Source: Amphimedon queenslandica
Lineage: Eukaryota > Porifera > Demospongiae > Haplosclerida > Niphatidae
NCBI RefSeq assembly: GCF_000090795.2
Contig: NW_003546450.1
Span: forward strand, 61,254 to 125,253
Direction of reading: 5' to 3'
Length of the DNA stretch: 64,000 nucleotides
This document shows, piece after piece, positions 46,025 to 59,921 of the stretch (its first letter is position 1; each line of letters starts with the position of its first letter). The notes beneath the pieces are model-generated. The model was not told the DNA's origin and did no database searches. It was given only the letters and a program-made list of their open reading frames with translations. Made by a program: the position numbers and the translations under genes.

Positions 46025-46546
46025 TAATAAAGTATTATAGAACGTATTGTTTTCTTGTGGCCATGCAGTGGTTGTGCAGTAAATTTAATACAATTACTGT
46101 ACAGTTATGTGAAATATATAACTTGGTTTGCAGAGTGATTTTGACAGCATCTTCATATATAGTTACTTTGATCTTGCAAGCAACATGTTGCTTACAAGAT
46201 CAAATTAACCATATAAATGCATAACTTATGATATGTATTTATACATATCTATTCTATACATGTGATATGATATGTATGAATACAATGTGTATGAATAGTC
46301 TATTTGGATAGCTAGTTTAAAATAAAAATAAATAATTATCTCAATTTTAATTTTTGTATACAACCCTCCCTCTTATTCCCCACAAATATTCCCAGCTATC
46401 CATAGACACTATACATGGACTGTATGCATTCATTTATGAAAATTGACATGCTCCAAAATGCTGAGAAAGAAAAGATGATAACAAAATTTTATAGACACGT
46501 TATAAAAGTCCAACAATAAGGAAACAAACAATCACCAGCAAGTCCA
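46025..46546. other. Convergent intergenic region with a MITE fragment
   Basis: AT-rich sequence with no gene. It contains AGTTACTTTGATCTTGCAAG then CAACATGTTGCTTACAAGAT at 46161-46200, an internal hairpin fragment of the palindromic MITE family seen at 18381 and 30876. Confidence 0.7.
46161..46210. mobile_element. Internal fragment of the palindromic MITE
   Basis: A 50-bp near-perfect palindrome centred on CAACATGTTG, with arms GTTACTTTGATCTTGCAAG and CTTACAAGATCAAATTAAC. The ACACTAGGC ends are missing. Confidence 0.75.
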
Positions 46547-49500
46547 TTAAGGATCCACAAAAGAAACCATGATATAACGTGTACCTGATAAAATTAACGA
46601 TAAAAATTTATTAATGTCATTGTCTTTGGCTCACCACTGGTAGTCGGAAGCCCTTCGTGGTAATGAGTTAAGCGTCCTGGATGCATCAATGCCCATCCTA
46701 GCTTTGTATCAACTACGCTGCAATTCTGTCTCACAAATCTGCATCCTCCACCCTAAAAGAACAATAATCGTGGACTAGTATGCATTAATTCTCTCATTAA
46801 GCAGCATTGGGTAGATACTGATACCTGGTGGTCAATCCCAGGCCTTGTAAGAGCAACGTTAATAGTGAAAGTTGATGAATCGTGGTGAGGTCTAAGATCT
46901 GGTTGGCCTTGTGGATGATACTTTACCACAAAATTCAAATCAGCTCTTGCCTAAATAATAATAAAAAATATACCCATTACTAATTATAGTACAGTTATTC
47001 CACTCTTCTTTTTTATTATTATTATTTTTATTATTAATATTATTAAGACTTGCCCTTGAGTAGTATCCAGGAAACACTTTAATTTGTATTGGCACAACGT
47101 ATTTAGCCAGTATATCCAGCCACTGCTTCTCAAAACCAACCTGAAACAAATCATATTAGCAAATAAAAGCATTACACCAAAAGTACATTATCAGCAGGAT
47201 TGCACATCATTCATTTTTTTATGATACATAAAAAGTTTCTAAATTCATGTTTTTATCCAACAATTGGCTTTAAAAAACACTATTCATGCATTATATTCTC
47301 TGACACATCTATAGCGTTGCTCAACAAACCTGATTCATGTGGATATCTCTAGTAGGCACATTCTCATATCCACCATCCAGTCTTGGGTCATCATTCTCCC
47401 CATTGCTCCATTTACCAAATTTTTCCAACTCCTAATACACACCATTATTAATCATTCAATCTCAGTTCTATCAGTACCTCAATAATTTCTTTGGTATAAG
47501 CAGGGGAGAGGAGTGGAAACCAGTACACGTCAGTGCATGGCTGCGAAATATCATCAGGGCCAGCATTTAATGCAACCGAATAATTCTCATGAAGATATTT
47601 CTTCTCCCACTCCTGATAGTAAAGATATAGTAAATATACATGTATAGATCTAGCATCCTTATAGTGTAATATGATAATCTCACTTGTCTGTTTTCAAAGA
47701 TGTTATAGATGTCGTTGTGAAGGTGATGTATTTCATAGTTTGAAGTACTAATGAGGTGACCATACTTTTGAAGGTTGCTAACATACATGAAGTGACCCTA
47801 TTATACACAAAAAAGTGATAAGAATATAAAGTCTTGATGAAGCCAAACTAACATTATTTCTCATCCATTGACAGAGAGCCATGTCAGGCTCAAATTCTTC
47901 ACTAGCAAATGATGGTAATCCTTTGGCGTCAGTTGAACGTTTTAGCAGCCACTCCCCTTCAAACAAAATAGCCGTACTAATGAATGGTACATTCCATATT
48001 CCTCTGCAATAATAAAAAAGGGAAATAAAATTTTTCCTTTGTGTATCTTTATTTTACTTTCTCTTAGATTCAACTATAACAAAATAGTCCCGCGACCGAG
48101 CGTAGAATCCATCCTTTGCAATGGATCCCCAGAAATTTGTCCAGTATTTATCGGGTCGTCCAAGTATTGGAGCAATGACATGCCTAAAAATAATCAAAAA
48201 ATAATATTTAAAATATTTTTATTGATTTTCCTGCTTGTTTTTTACTTGTTCAGTGTTATCAGTTTTCTAAGAGCATCTGGATCATCAAATACTCCAGTTG
48301 AGTCTAGCATTAAATAATAATCAGACTTCTTGCTGAGAGATTCTTTCCTACAATAGATAACATCAAAAATATATACACATAAATACTCTATTCCCCATCT
48401 CTTACATTGCTGTTGTTCTTGCTTCAATTTCAGTAATGTCCCTATAGGATCCTGTGTATTGAACTGATGCATATTCAGACTTGACCTCATCAGACCATTT
48501 GCTAAGGAGATCTTCATGATAGCTATTCTGAATATAAAAAAACAATTACAAATCTCAATAAAAAAATAATTCTTTACTTTGTTGTACACCCAGAGGTGAA
48601 TGAGATTTTTTGGATAGTTTAATTCACTGAGTGACTTTAATATGGCTTCTCTTAAAAACGGAGTCGGAGACATTACAAATAATCCAACGAAAACTGTCGG
48701 CCATTTTGATGAATCTTCAGGTAGCTCATGGAGACCTTCAGAGCAGTGAAGACATCCTTCATCAACATTGTATTGATTAGGTATGTAATTGCCCAAAAAA
48801 TTAAGGAAATTCTAAAATCAAAAAGCGTATGAAATGATGTATGTATATATGTGCAGGGTTTTCCACAAAGCATACTAAGCAGCATGCTTGAGCAGTACAT
48901 GTTATTTGGAGCAACTTTAAAAATTCGTAAAAAATTCAAAATTGATTGGAATTAGTTCAAACTTTCTACACAACATATGTATACGTACCAGAAAAATTAT
49001 TAAAATGGTGAATTCTTTTCTTTTCATTTTTGATGAAATTTGGTCAAAATCCCTGTACTATAGTACAGGGACTTTCACCCAATTTTTGAGCAACTTTAAA
49101 AATTTGTAAAAAATCCAAACTTGATCTGAATCAGTTTAAACTTGCTACACAACATAAGTACATGTATATGTATCAGGAAAAGTTATAAAAATGGAGAATT
49201 TTCTAGTTTTCATTTTTGATGAAATTTGACCAAAGTCCCTGTACTATAGTACAGGGACTTTGGCCCGTTTTTAAAGAAACTTTAAAAATTCGTAAAAAAT
49301 CCAAACTTGATCTAAATCAATTCAAACTTTCTACACCACATAAGGACATGTATACGTATCAGGAAAAATTATTAAAATGAAGAATTCTCTTTTTTTCATT
49401 TTTGACAAAATACCCTGTACTATATAGTACAGTGTCTTTGGCTCAATTTTTGAGCAACTTGACAATCCACTGACAAGAAGCTGCATGCATGAGCACTATA

Positions 49501-50891
49501 CCAAAACCCTGTGGAAAACCTTGTACTGTATAGCGGGTATATTTCGTCTGGAAAAATGTTCGTTCTAGAAATTTTCGTTCGTTTTATTTTTGTTCTGAGC
49601 AACCATTTTGCACACGTGGCATTAAGGAAACGCCCTTTTCGTTTGGAAAATGTTTGTTCCACAAGGAATGAGAACAAAAAGAATGAAATTAAACTCGAAC
49701 AGAATATACCCGCTATACGGTATATGAGCATTCATACTTTAGATCCACCATTCCCATGCAGTATAGCAGCTCTAGTGTTGTATAGGGTGTTAGTAGCATA
49801 GGATTCGTTTGATGTCACATGCAGATCAATCTCATCCTCGGCTCCATTGAGATTCTGGAAAATGTGGGACCTGTGATCCAACCTCATGCCATATTTGTCC
49901 TATACAATAGCTTCATTAACAGAAATGGCATTGATACAACTCAAATGTACGTGTAAATAAAGCACAAAGCATATACTGCAGCAGTAGTAGGATGGTCAAT
50001 AGAAAACAATAGAGTGAAGTATGCATGTGTACTATATATACTCACTCTCTTGTGTGGATCAAGGTAAATCTTGGTATAAAAGAGCTGATCATCGTCAGTA
50101 TCACTGATTTCACTGTCTGTGATTATGCTGTACATTTGAGATGCATAGCCGATGTAGCCACCAGAACATAAGAACCTTTTTCCCAGACCAACTTTTGGGT
50201 ATCGTGACTACACGATAAAACATAGTAGCGAGAGAAATGGAAGGAGAAAGAGTTTTAAAGAGGGAGTTTTAATTAGCTTACAGCAAGGCTTTGATCAGGC
50301 CAACAAAATTGCTCGGCTGAGAAAACAAGATTAGTTCTAAAATCTTTAAATTTTTCTAGAATTTTCTCTGAGTTAGCAGCAAATATGACATCATAGCTAT
50401 TGGAAAAAAACAAAAATATTTCTGGCCTGCAGCTCATCAAGTCTCACCTATCCACAAACATGACTACCAGATCTTTCCTCTCTCTCCATTTCTCAAGTAC
50501 GGGCTTGAGTAGGTTCAATTTGAAACCTCCTCCAGGGTAGCGCTGAATGTCACCGCCTTTCCATTCCTCACCCATGCCTACAATCTAAAGTACATTTTAA
50601 TAAATAATTAAATGAAACTGATCAACGATTGTTCTTGAAAATGTCATCGTTTAAAAATATTTTAGCCACTTGCCTCAACTGATATTCCGTAGTATGCTGC
50701 ACTTTTCATGAATCTCTTGAATCCATCTGTCTCCTCTGTTGCAACTGTTATCACTTTCAGCTCCAGTGCTGTAGTAAATGCATTATAGTATAAATGCATC
50801 CCATTACAGTCATCATGGACACATATGCGGTTTTAAACTTACACATGGAGTAGGTAGAGAGGCAGAGAAGCGACAAAAATGTGAGTAGCAT
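46547..50891 (-). CDS. PLOD: PLOD, procollagen lysyl hydroxylase
   Basis: A multi-domain ER enzyme that hydroxylates collagen lysines and, in PLOD3-type members, glycosylates them. A signal peptide ([15 protein letters not shown]) starts at 50891. The N-terminal glycosyltransferase domain shows [19 protein letters not shown], then across a splice [15 protein letters not shown] with its DxxD-type motif, and [14 protein letters not shown]. The C-terminal 2-oxoglutarate dioxygenase domain has [20 protein letters not shown], where HxD binds iron, then [18 protein letters not shown] with the distal His and the 2OG-binding Arg, ending VSFVDP exactly as in vertebrate PLODs. Collagen lysine modification fits a sponge, whose mesohyl is collagen-rich. 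Introns hold a subfamily A array and a MITE. The gene is head to head with the caspase. Confidence 0.93.
48890..49460. repeat. Subfamily A tandem array in a PLOD intron
   Basis: Three units in reverse plus-strand orientation, which is sense for PLOD. CCCTGTACTATAGTACAGGG occurs at 49051-49070 and again at 49236-49255, 185 bp apart, with a variant TACTATATAGTACAG near 49426. Cores read AACTTGCTACACAACATAAG. Confidence 0.93.
49524..49722. mobile_element. MITE with TACTGTATAG/CTATACGGTA ends (PLOD intron)
   Basis: A 199-bp element with left end TACTGTATAGCGGGTATATT and right end AATATACCCGCTATACGGTA. It abuts the subfamily A array. Open frames on both strands inside it are chance by-products of the inverted repeat. 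Confidence 0.88.
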
Positions 50892-51155
50892 ATTTCCCTA
50901 AAGGATACAACGTCTACAGTCAGAGTTCCTGGTTCTATTCAAAAGTTTATTCTACTTGAAATAAAAGAAAACACAAAGTGACAATACTCTTTTGTAGCCG
51001 CATATCATACGGCCGGCAATGGGAGGGGCTAGGCATTGAACGCCCACTCAAATTATTAACAGATAGAGCTAGAGCTGGAGGTGTGGATTTGAGGCCGACA
51101 AATATTTTCACAGCATAGAGCAGCATCACTGACTAGAAAATTCCGAGTAAATACA

Positions 51156-53711
51156 ATGGCTGACAAGGAGACAGCCGTCGAAAAGGCCCTGCGAAAGCTC
51201 AACAAAGTCCTCCATGAGAAAATGAACGGATTTGATGTCAACGTGAGCTTGTACGGCTGTGGACAAGTCACGTACTCTGAATACGAGAAGATACGCAACT
51301 CGAGAAGTGTCCCGGAAGCGAATTCTGAACTTGTCTCAGTCCTACACAGGAGAGGTCCTGGTATACTGGACGAGCTTTTGAAGGCACTAAAGGAGGAAGA
51401 AGACGCCAATCAGTTTCTAATTGGTAAAATCAAAGAAGGTAATTGACCTGCACATATTAATTATTATTATTTTAATTTAATATTTTTAATGTATACACGT
51501 ATGTTTTGTTTTGTAATTTGATCATTATGAGATGGGATATATATATAGATTGGTAGATAAGAGCCTCCACATTTCAATGATAGCTTATTGTTCGAGGCTT
51601 GCCTGTGGTTTATCTATTATAACACAGTCCTGAACTATTATATGAATAATAACATATCGGATGCTATATTTTTAGGGATTATTTTTTGTTTTGATGAACT
51701 ACCACCTGCACTAGTAATACATGTATAATGTGTAAATACACCTGTTGTCGTAGTAATTGTATTATTATTATTATAGGAGATTACATCACTTTCCTCTATC
51801 TTCTATCTCTCTTCCCCCCTCCCCCCGTCTTTCGATCTCCTATAAAACTTTTCCTTACTCTAGTATACAATCCTGATGATTTTAAGAACGATAAACCTCC
51901 TAAGGAGACTGGCGCCAAATGTAAAGACACTCCCTTATCACACAATCACTCCTTATCCCTTCCTCTCTCTCTCTAGTTCCATCGTCAGAAGCTAAGGAGG
52001 AGTTCCTTGGTAACGGAGATTGGCCGGCTCCAATGAGCTCTCTCTCTGTTTCCAGGACTATATCAGATCCATTGTCGCCCACAGAAACAGTAGATTTCAA
52101 TCCCAAGATGGCGTACAAGATGACCGCCAGGCCTCGAGGGGTAGCCATAATTATAAACAATAGACACTTTACTTGTGGAATGAAAGAAAGAATAGGTAGA
52201 GACATACACTGTATGCCACAATAATGCTAATAGTGATAACAGTACGTAATGTAATAGTATAGCCTTTCTCTCGCTATTAAAATACTGCTTTGGTAAAATG
52301 ACCACATTTTCAGTTACACAACACTGTATCAAAGATGAGACACACAAGTTGACTAAAGCAATTGTCATGCATTTTATGTGTAGTTCCAACAATTAACTTA
52401 CTATTAACATGTAATTTAAAGTTATTATACATATAGTAGTAAACAATTATTTGCTGTGTCATGTATCATCATGTTTATTCTATGCTGACAGGAACTGATA
52501 GAGATGCTGAATCACTAACAAGATTGTTCATACATCTTGGCTTTTATACTAACAGATATGATGATCTGAAAGGTAAAATATTATGCTTGCAGGCATGTGT
52601 ATCCAAAACTATCTATAAAATAGAAAGTTTAGCAATTTTTTTCTCCTTCTATCAGGCAAAGACATGCACAAGAAGATTAAAGATGCTTCCATGCTGGACC
52701 ATTCACAGTTTGACTGTATCATAATAGCCATTTTAACTCATGGGATCAGCGGGAAACTGTACAGCACTGATGGGGACCTCATACCAGTTCAAGACCTCAC
52801 CAAATACTTTGATGGACTGCACTGTCCAGCTCTTATTGGGAAGCCTAAAGTGAGAGCTGAAGAGAAGAGAGAAGACATTGTGTGCTATTGTGCTTAACTT
52901 TATTATGAGTAGATATTTCTCTTGCAAGCTTGTCGAGGTGGCAGGTTTGATTTTGGCGTCGAATCGGAATCAACCGATTTGGGCGAAGACGCAGTCAAGA
53001 CTTTATCTGAAGAGAAGTACGAGGAAATTGAAAAGAAAGTAAGCCTGTTGCTTCTACCATAATAAACTCAAGTCTTTATTTTCTTTTAAGGTTCTTGATT
53101 CTCCTGAGGTTTTCTTTGAGGCGACAGACTCGAAAGAGGAAACAGATGGAGGAGGAGGTTCTCAGGGTACCCTACCAGTTGAGTCTGATTTCATGCTAGC
53201 ATATGCCACAGTACCAGGTCAGAAAAATAGAATAATTAGTGGGGGGGGGGGGTTAAGAGATTACTTTACATCTTCAGCCTTAGTTTTCTAATGTATGAAA
53301 TGGTACATGTACATCTACTTACATGTACATGTACATGCATGTACAAGGCACCTTTCAGTTGTATGAGACAGTACAGCAAAATAAACTGTCCTTTGTGAAT
53401 GGGAGGAGTTGCTCCTTTTGTAGCAAACAATACACGCAAATTAGTGCTATAGTTAATACCTCCAAAAATATTCATTACTTTATGTAGGTTACGTGTCATG
53501 GCGTAACTCGGAATATGGCTCATGGTTCATAAAGGCTTTCGTTGACACCATGTTTGAGCTTGCCCCTTCTGAGCATTTCACTGACATACTCATCGAAGTG
53601 AACAGGAGAGTCGCCAACGACTTTCAGAGCAAAGGACGTAACAAACAGATCCCATCTCCAGTGATAATGCTAACACGGAAGCTGTATTTCAGACCAGGGG
53701 TATACAAATGA
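51156..53711 (+). CDS. CARD-containing initiator-type caspase
   Basis: Exon 1 encodes a death-fold prodomain (MADKETAVEKALRKLNKVLH, then LLKALKEEEDANQFLIGKI), which I read as a CARD. The caspase domain starts RPRGVAIIINNRHFTCGMKE, then RDAESLTRLFIHLGFYTNRY. The catalytic His is in IIAILTHGISGKLYSTDG and the catalytic Cys in FLLQACRGGRFDFGVESEST, both intact. After a linker (VLDSPEVFFEATDSKEETDG), the small subunit begins SDFMLAYATVPGYVSWRNSE and YGSWFIKAFVDTMFELAP, with the usual S1 to S4 pocket residues. Likely inter-subunit cleavage Asp residues lie in the linker. The long prodomain suggests an initiator caspase such as caspase-2 or -9. Exon borders between the CARD and the protease part (51440-51980) are only approximate. 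Confidence 0.88.
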
Positions 53712-54008
53712 AGATGGGTGGTGGCGGAGGGTCGTCGGTTTTTGTTAGCTTTTGATACTAACCTTATATTTAGCTTTTCTTTTTTTTTCGAGAAAAAAAG
53801 ACACACACACCACACATTACATTATTATTGTTATTAATCATTTATCATTATCTGTTTTGTTTTGTGAGTGCATGGTGTTTTAGAAAAATCGGGGGTAGCT
53901 TTTTACATTTATTCATATTAATAATAATTAATAATAATGACAATTAATCATTCTTCAAACAATAAGCAGTGTCTCTCTGCCAAGTGTAGGCATGGACAAA
54001 AAATAACA

Positions 54009-55703
54009 CTACAGCGAAGACGAACTCGTGTCATCTTTCGACTGATAACGTCTCTTGCCGTGAGTGAAAGGAAGATACTTGTATTTGATCATATGCTGCA
54101 AGAGAGAGAGAGAGAGAAAAGAATAAAATGATCAAGATGGCCCATAATCACATTTAAATGTAGAGGGAGTTTAGGAGACTTTTGGTCTTTCACATTTGGT
54201 CTAGGTCTCCTAAATCACCCATTTTTAGCTTTTGGTCTCTCATATTTAACTTAAGTCTTCTAAAATCTCTCATTTTTAGTTAGATTGGTCTCCCAAAATA
54301 TATTTCTAGATCTTATAATTACCATTATTTGTTTCTTCATTGTTACAGCGAATAGCACAATGAAGTAGATGAGAAGTATCGGCCAGAAGACAGGAATGTT
54401 TAGAATTGAAAAGAAAGTGCATATAAAAGCAATCAAAATAGCCCTTGTCATTGAATGCCTATAAAAATTTAAAAAACAATAATAAAAACAAAATAATAGT
54501 AACGTCCAGGTTTCCTACAAAGCATGCTAAGTGAGCTGAAAAACACTACAATAAAGTATGAGGCATTTGCAGCAACTTTAAAAATTTGTAAAAAATCCAA
54601 ATTTGATCGGAATCAGCTAAAACTTTAAACATCAGAAAAAATTGAAAATGGAAAATTCTCTCCTAGCCATTTTTGATGAAATTTGGCCAATGTACAGGGA
54701 CTTTGGCCCGATTTTTGAGCAACTTTAAAAATTCATGAAAAATTCAATTTTGATCAGAATCATCTCAAAACTTGCTACACAACTTAAAAACATGTATAAT
54801 GTATTTTTTAAAATTATAAAAATGAAAAATTCTCTCCTTGTAATTTTTTCAAAATACCCTGTACTATGGTACAGGGTATTTGGCCCAATTTTGAGCAACT
54901 TAACATCAACTGACAAGAAGCTGCATGAGCTCAAATCATAATAATAACACTTTATTATAAATAATATACATGAGACTAGACATAATAAACCTAATGGGAA
55001 CAAAAGGTAATTCAACTTTCTCTCTCATCCCATTATGAATGCATGCACATTACATGTCTTTCTTCTGCACTTACCAAAATTTAAATTCAGGTAGCCGTCT
55101 GATAAACGGCTTAAACTCTTCGTTAGATGTGGTTGGAAGACTAGGCCCATCTGAATATTCACATACAAACAAGTCATTAAAAATCTCATTCATTTTCATT
55201 TATCTATTCTACCTTCGTCTGTGTCTTCTTCTACGGCAGGATCAAACTTTGGAGAAAGAAAAGCTATGAACAGGCTAAGAAGATATATAGCTAGAGCGTA
55301 CGTTACTATGTACCACCCCTAAGAGAGGGAGGGGATCAGAATGAGGTGATAGACAAGGTGTGGTTTTTTTCTAACTTGAAGAAAATAGATCCTAATTATA
55401 TAAACTAACAGGGTACAGATACAAAACCCCCACCGGCCGCCTCTGTATGGAACTAAATCGTCTAAAAACTTCTGATATCTCTGTAAGAGAAATATTACAT
55501 TAAAAATGATTATTAATATGTATATAAATGTCCATTAAATAAAATGAGGATTATTTTTGATTTTATGTAACTTACAGCGTTTAGTCTGCTCCATAGCGAA
55601 GGTCCCCTGCTGGTAGGTGATGCTGGCGTTTCTCCTACTAATAGAGAGGTAGAGAAAGAAAGTAATAGCGTGTCGTTTTCACAATGGTCTTACCTGTGGC
55701 CAT
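54009..55703 (-). CDS. RER1: RER1, ER-retrieval receptor
   Basis: A four-pass cis-Golgi protein that returns unassembled membrane proteins to the ER. Exon 1 is only ATGGCCACAG; exon 2 gives [20 protein letters not shown]. Later exons give the first membrane hairpin, [20 protein letters not shown] and [16 protein letters not shown], then [20 protein letters not shown] with FKFW, a near-exact family signature. The second hairpin is [20 protein letters not shown] then [19 protein letters not shown]. The C-terminus reads [19 protein letters not shown] and ends in Ser residues. It is head to head with CAPZB across a 230-bp promoter. Confidence 0.93.
54520..54920. repeat. Subfamily A repeats in a RER1 intron
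   Basis: About two diverged units in reverse plus-strand orientation, sense for RER1. The palindrome is reduced to CCCTGTACTATGGTACAGGG near 54857, with one mismatch in the centre. Confidence 0.85.
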
Positions 55704-55782
55704 TATTGAGGCATTCGTTTAATTAAGAAAATAAAATCCAAAAAGTGCGCAAATTTAATCCCGCGGCCGTTCGGAAAAATCT

Positions 55783-55798
55783 ACTGCGCATGCGCAGT
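55783..55798. promoter_or_regulatory. Perfect NRF1-type palindrome between RER1 and CAPZB
   Basis: ACTGCGCATGCGCAGT is a perfect 16-bp palindrome containing the NRF1 consensus. It lies 80 bp upstream of the RER1 start and 135 bp upstream of the CAPZB start, and next to CCGCGGCCG at 55761-55769. A symmetric site would suit a two-way promoter. Confidence 0.65.
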
Positions 55799-55932
55799 TT
55801 GACGAGGCGGGGTCTCGGAAGACTACCATATACGGTCAACATACAACAGGGAGTCCCTCCTCTGTACTTCTCTATCCATTTCTCCCCATTCTTCAAGGCA
55901 TAAGACTTCTACTAGGGACCAAGGACGTTAGA

Positions 55933-57975
<2,043 letters not shown>

Positions 57976-58021
57976 CAGCGGTCGGTAGCAGTTTGGTGTT
58001 TTTCAAAAATAATGTGAACTC

Positions 58022-58058
<37 letters not shown>

Positions 58059-58140
58059 GTGTTAGCCGATGATTTTATGTTTTAATAAGAGCTTAGTATT
58101 GTTATTGTTATTATTATTGTTGTTATTATTATTATTGGTG
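58022..58140. repeat. (ATT)n microsatellites downstream of CAPZB
   Basis: Two TTA/ATT runs (58022-58056 and 58100-58137) lie in the 3' flank of CAPZB. The minus strand reads as poly-Asn and is not a gene. Confidence 0.92.
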
Positions 58141-58312
58141 TTGTTATAATAACAATAATTATTATTCCTTACATGATAGAGAGAAAACAAATTTAAACCG
58201 TTCCTCCATTTACTTTTGTTCTTGCTAGTATTCATTGGACTATTGATTGCATCATCATGTGCTGTTAATGATTTTACTTGATGCATTGTAGAGAAGGAGA
58301 AAGCTAACAAAC

Positions 58313-59877
58313 ATGAAGTGTGCTCATTTCATTCTTCTCTTGTTCCTTGAGATGACGCAGGGACTCTCCTGGACGCAGCAATATGGAGACCCTAGCTCTA
58401 CAAGCTTTGTGCACGGACTTCGAGTTTCAACGCCTTCAAAAACCACTTGGAATTATTCTGTTCCAAATGACTATGATTATTACAAAGTGTCGTTTTTCTA
58501 CAATTCGCCTGCTTTCTCGCCAGCTGGTGTGGTATTTCTGCCTCTTGCTTACAGCAGGCCTTACCCTGATCTGTTATTCCTGCAAATAAGAGCTGTATCA
58601 CACAACGGGACTGAGCTATGGGTCTCTGAAGATATCCACAATCATAAAACTGATTGTGCCGGTGTGCTTATGACCAATGTGTTGTACAGTGAAGAGCATC
58701 ACATGGTGATTGCTGGATGGGACTGTGCTGATTCTTTCCCTTACTATGCAAAAGAAGGCAACCTTGTTGGTTTGAATGCAAGCAATGGGTCGCTCTTGTG
58801 GAGGTCTGAGAATCTTAAGCTCAATGATGCTGCTACCATTTCAATGAGTAAGGATGTTGTCTTTGTGTCTGGTGGCTTTAGCTGCTACCTTGATGGTCAG
58901 ATACTTGTTAAGGAGCAAAACAACAAGAGTTTGATAGTTGGGATTGATATAGTAACAGGTATACTTGTATCTCATTGCATAATTAATGCATCCTTTCTCT
59001 TAAAGGTAAATTCATTTGGAGCGAGGTTCAAAATCATGCCGGCTGCCGTACTGCTCAAACAAAAGCCAGTTCTTCTTTAGAGGACGGTAGCTCAAGGTTT
59101 ATGATACCTGTCAATCTACCTGGAGGACCTTACCTTGTTGGAGATCTACTCTCCATCAGCTGTCATTCCAATAACTGCAGTCATGCCTGGCTGAAGCACC
59201 TAAGGATTTCATATGATGCTAGGGTAATTTATTATACTATTATGCTATTGTGAATATTTCTCTCTATTTCCCCAAGTTTGCATTCACAGTAGATGGGAAA
59301 GTGATGTTTGGTAGCTACGGTCTAGCTGGTAATCCTGATCAAGTATTTGGACTAAGTGTTGAAACTGGGAGCATAATCTTCAGCAGAAGAGGAGCATGTC
59401 CTCCTGGTGTCTTTCCAAGTGGCCCAGCAGTCGATGGACAGTCTAATGCTTATTACAGGTGCTTGCAAAAGAAAGGAAGAAAACTGTACATATTTTTCAT
59501 ATAAATTATTCTATTTTTGTAGTTGTGGTAACAAAGCCTTTGGAGTCAATTCAAAAGGTGACATTATCTGGGAGAGTAAGACTTTTAATGACACTGGGTA
59601 TACTTTCGACTCACTCTTAAAGTTTTCACCAGCACTCCATCTTGATAAGGAATTTCTGATATTTGTCAATACACACAGTACAGAGCTCTATGTTCTATCC
59701 CTGAGTGATGGCTCAGTCCAGGGTCATTCTTCAATAAGAGAATACAGTGGTTTTAGTGGTTGCATTGAGCCTCCATTGCTTGTAGGAGACTCAGTTTATA
59801 TCATCAAAGCGGACAGTAACAGTATTACTTATCTTTATAGCATACCTCTGAAAAATATTTTATTTTCTAAAAATTAA
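58313..59877 (+). CDS. Secreted beta-propeller-like (PQQ-type) protein
   Basis: Four exons with consistent phases encode a protein with a signal peptide (MKCAHFILLLFLEMTQGLS). It has repeated strands of the pyrrolo-quinoline-quinone propeller type: NASNGSLLWRSENL, SLIVGIDIVTGKFIWSEV, VFGLSVETGSIIFSRRGACP, FGVNSKGDIIWESKTF and LYVLSLSDGSVQG. Each has the xxDxxTGxxxW-like turn of such blades. Many Asn-X-Ser/Thr sequons and paired cysteines (ISCHSNNCSH, YSCGNKAFG) fit a secreted glycoprotein. I do not recognise an orthologue, and no catalytic residues stand out. The stop is only about 45 bp before the FOXRED1 start region, so the two may share transcription or have a very short spacer. Confidence 0.75.
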
Positions 59878-59921
59878 ATGTTGATGCTGCTGAAATCATT
59901 TTTGGTGCAATTTATTTATGG

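Noticed and set aside
49420-49801. 100-residue frames on both strands
   Set aside because: They fall in and around the MITE at 49524-49722; opposite frames follow from its inverted repeats.
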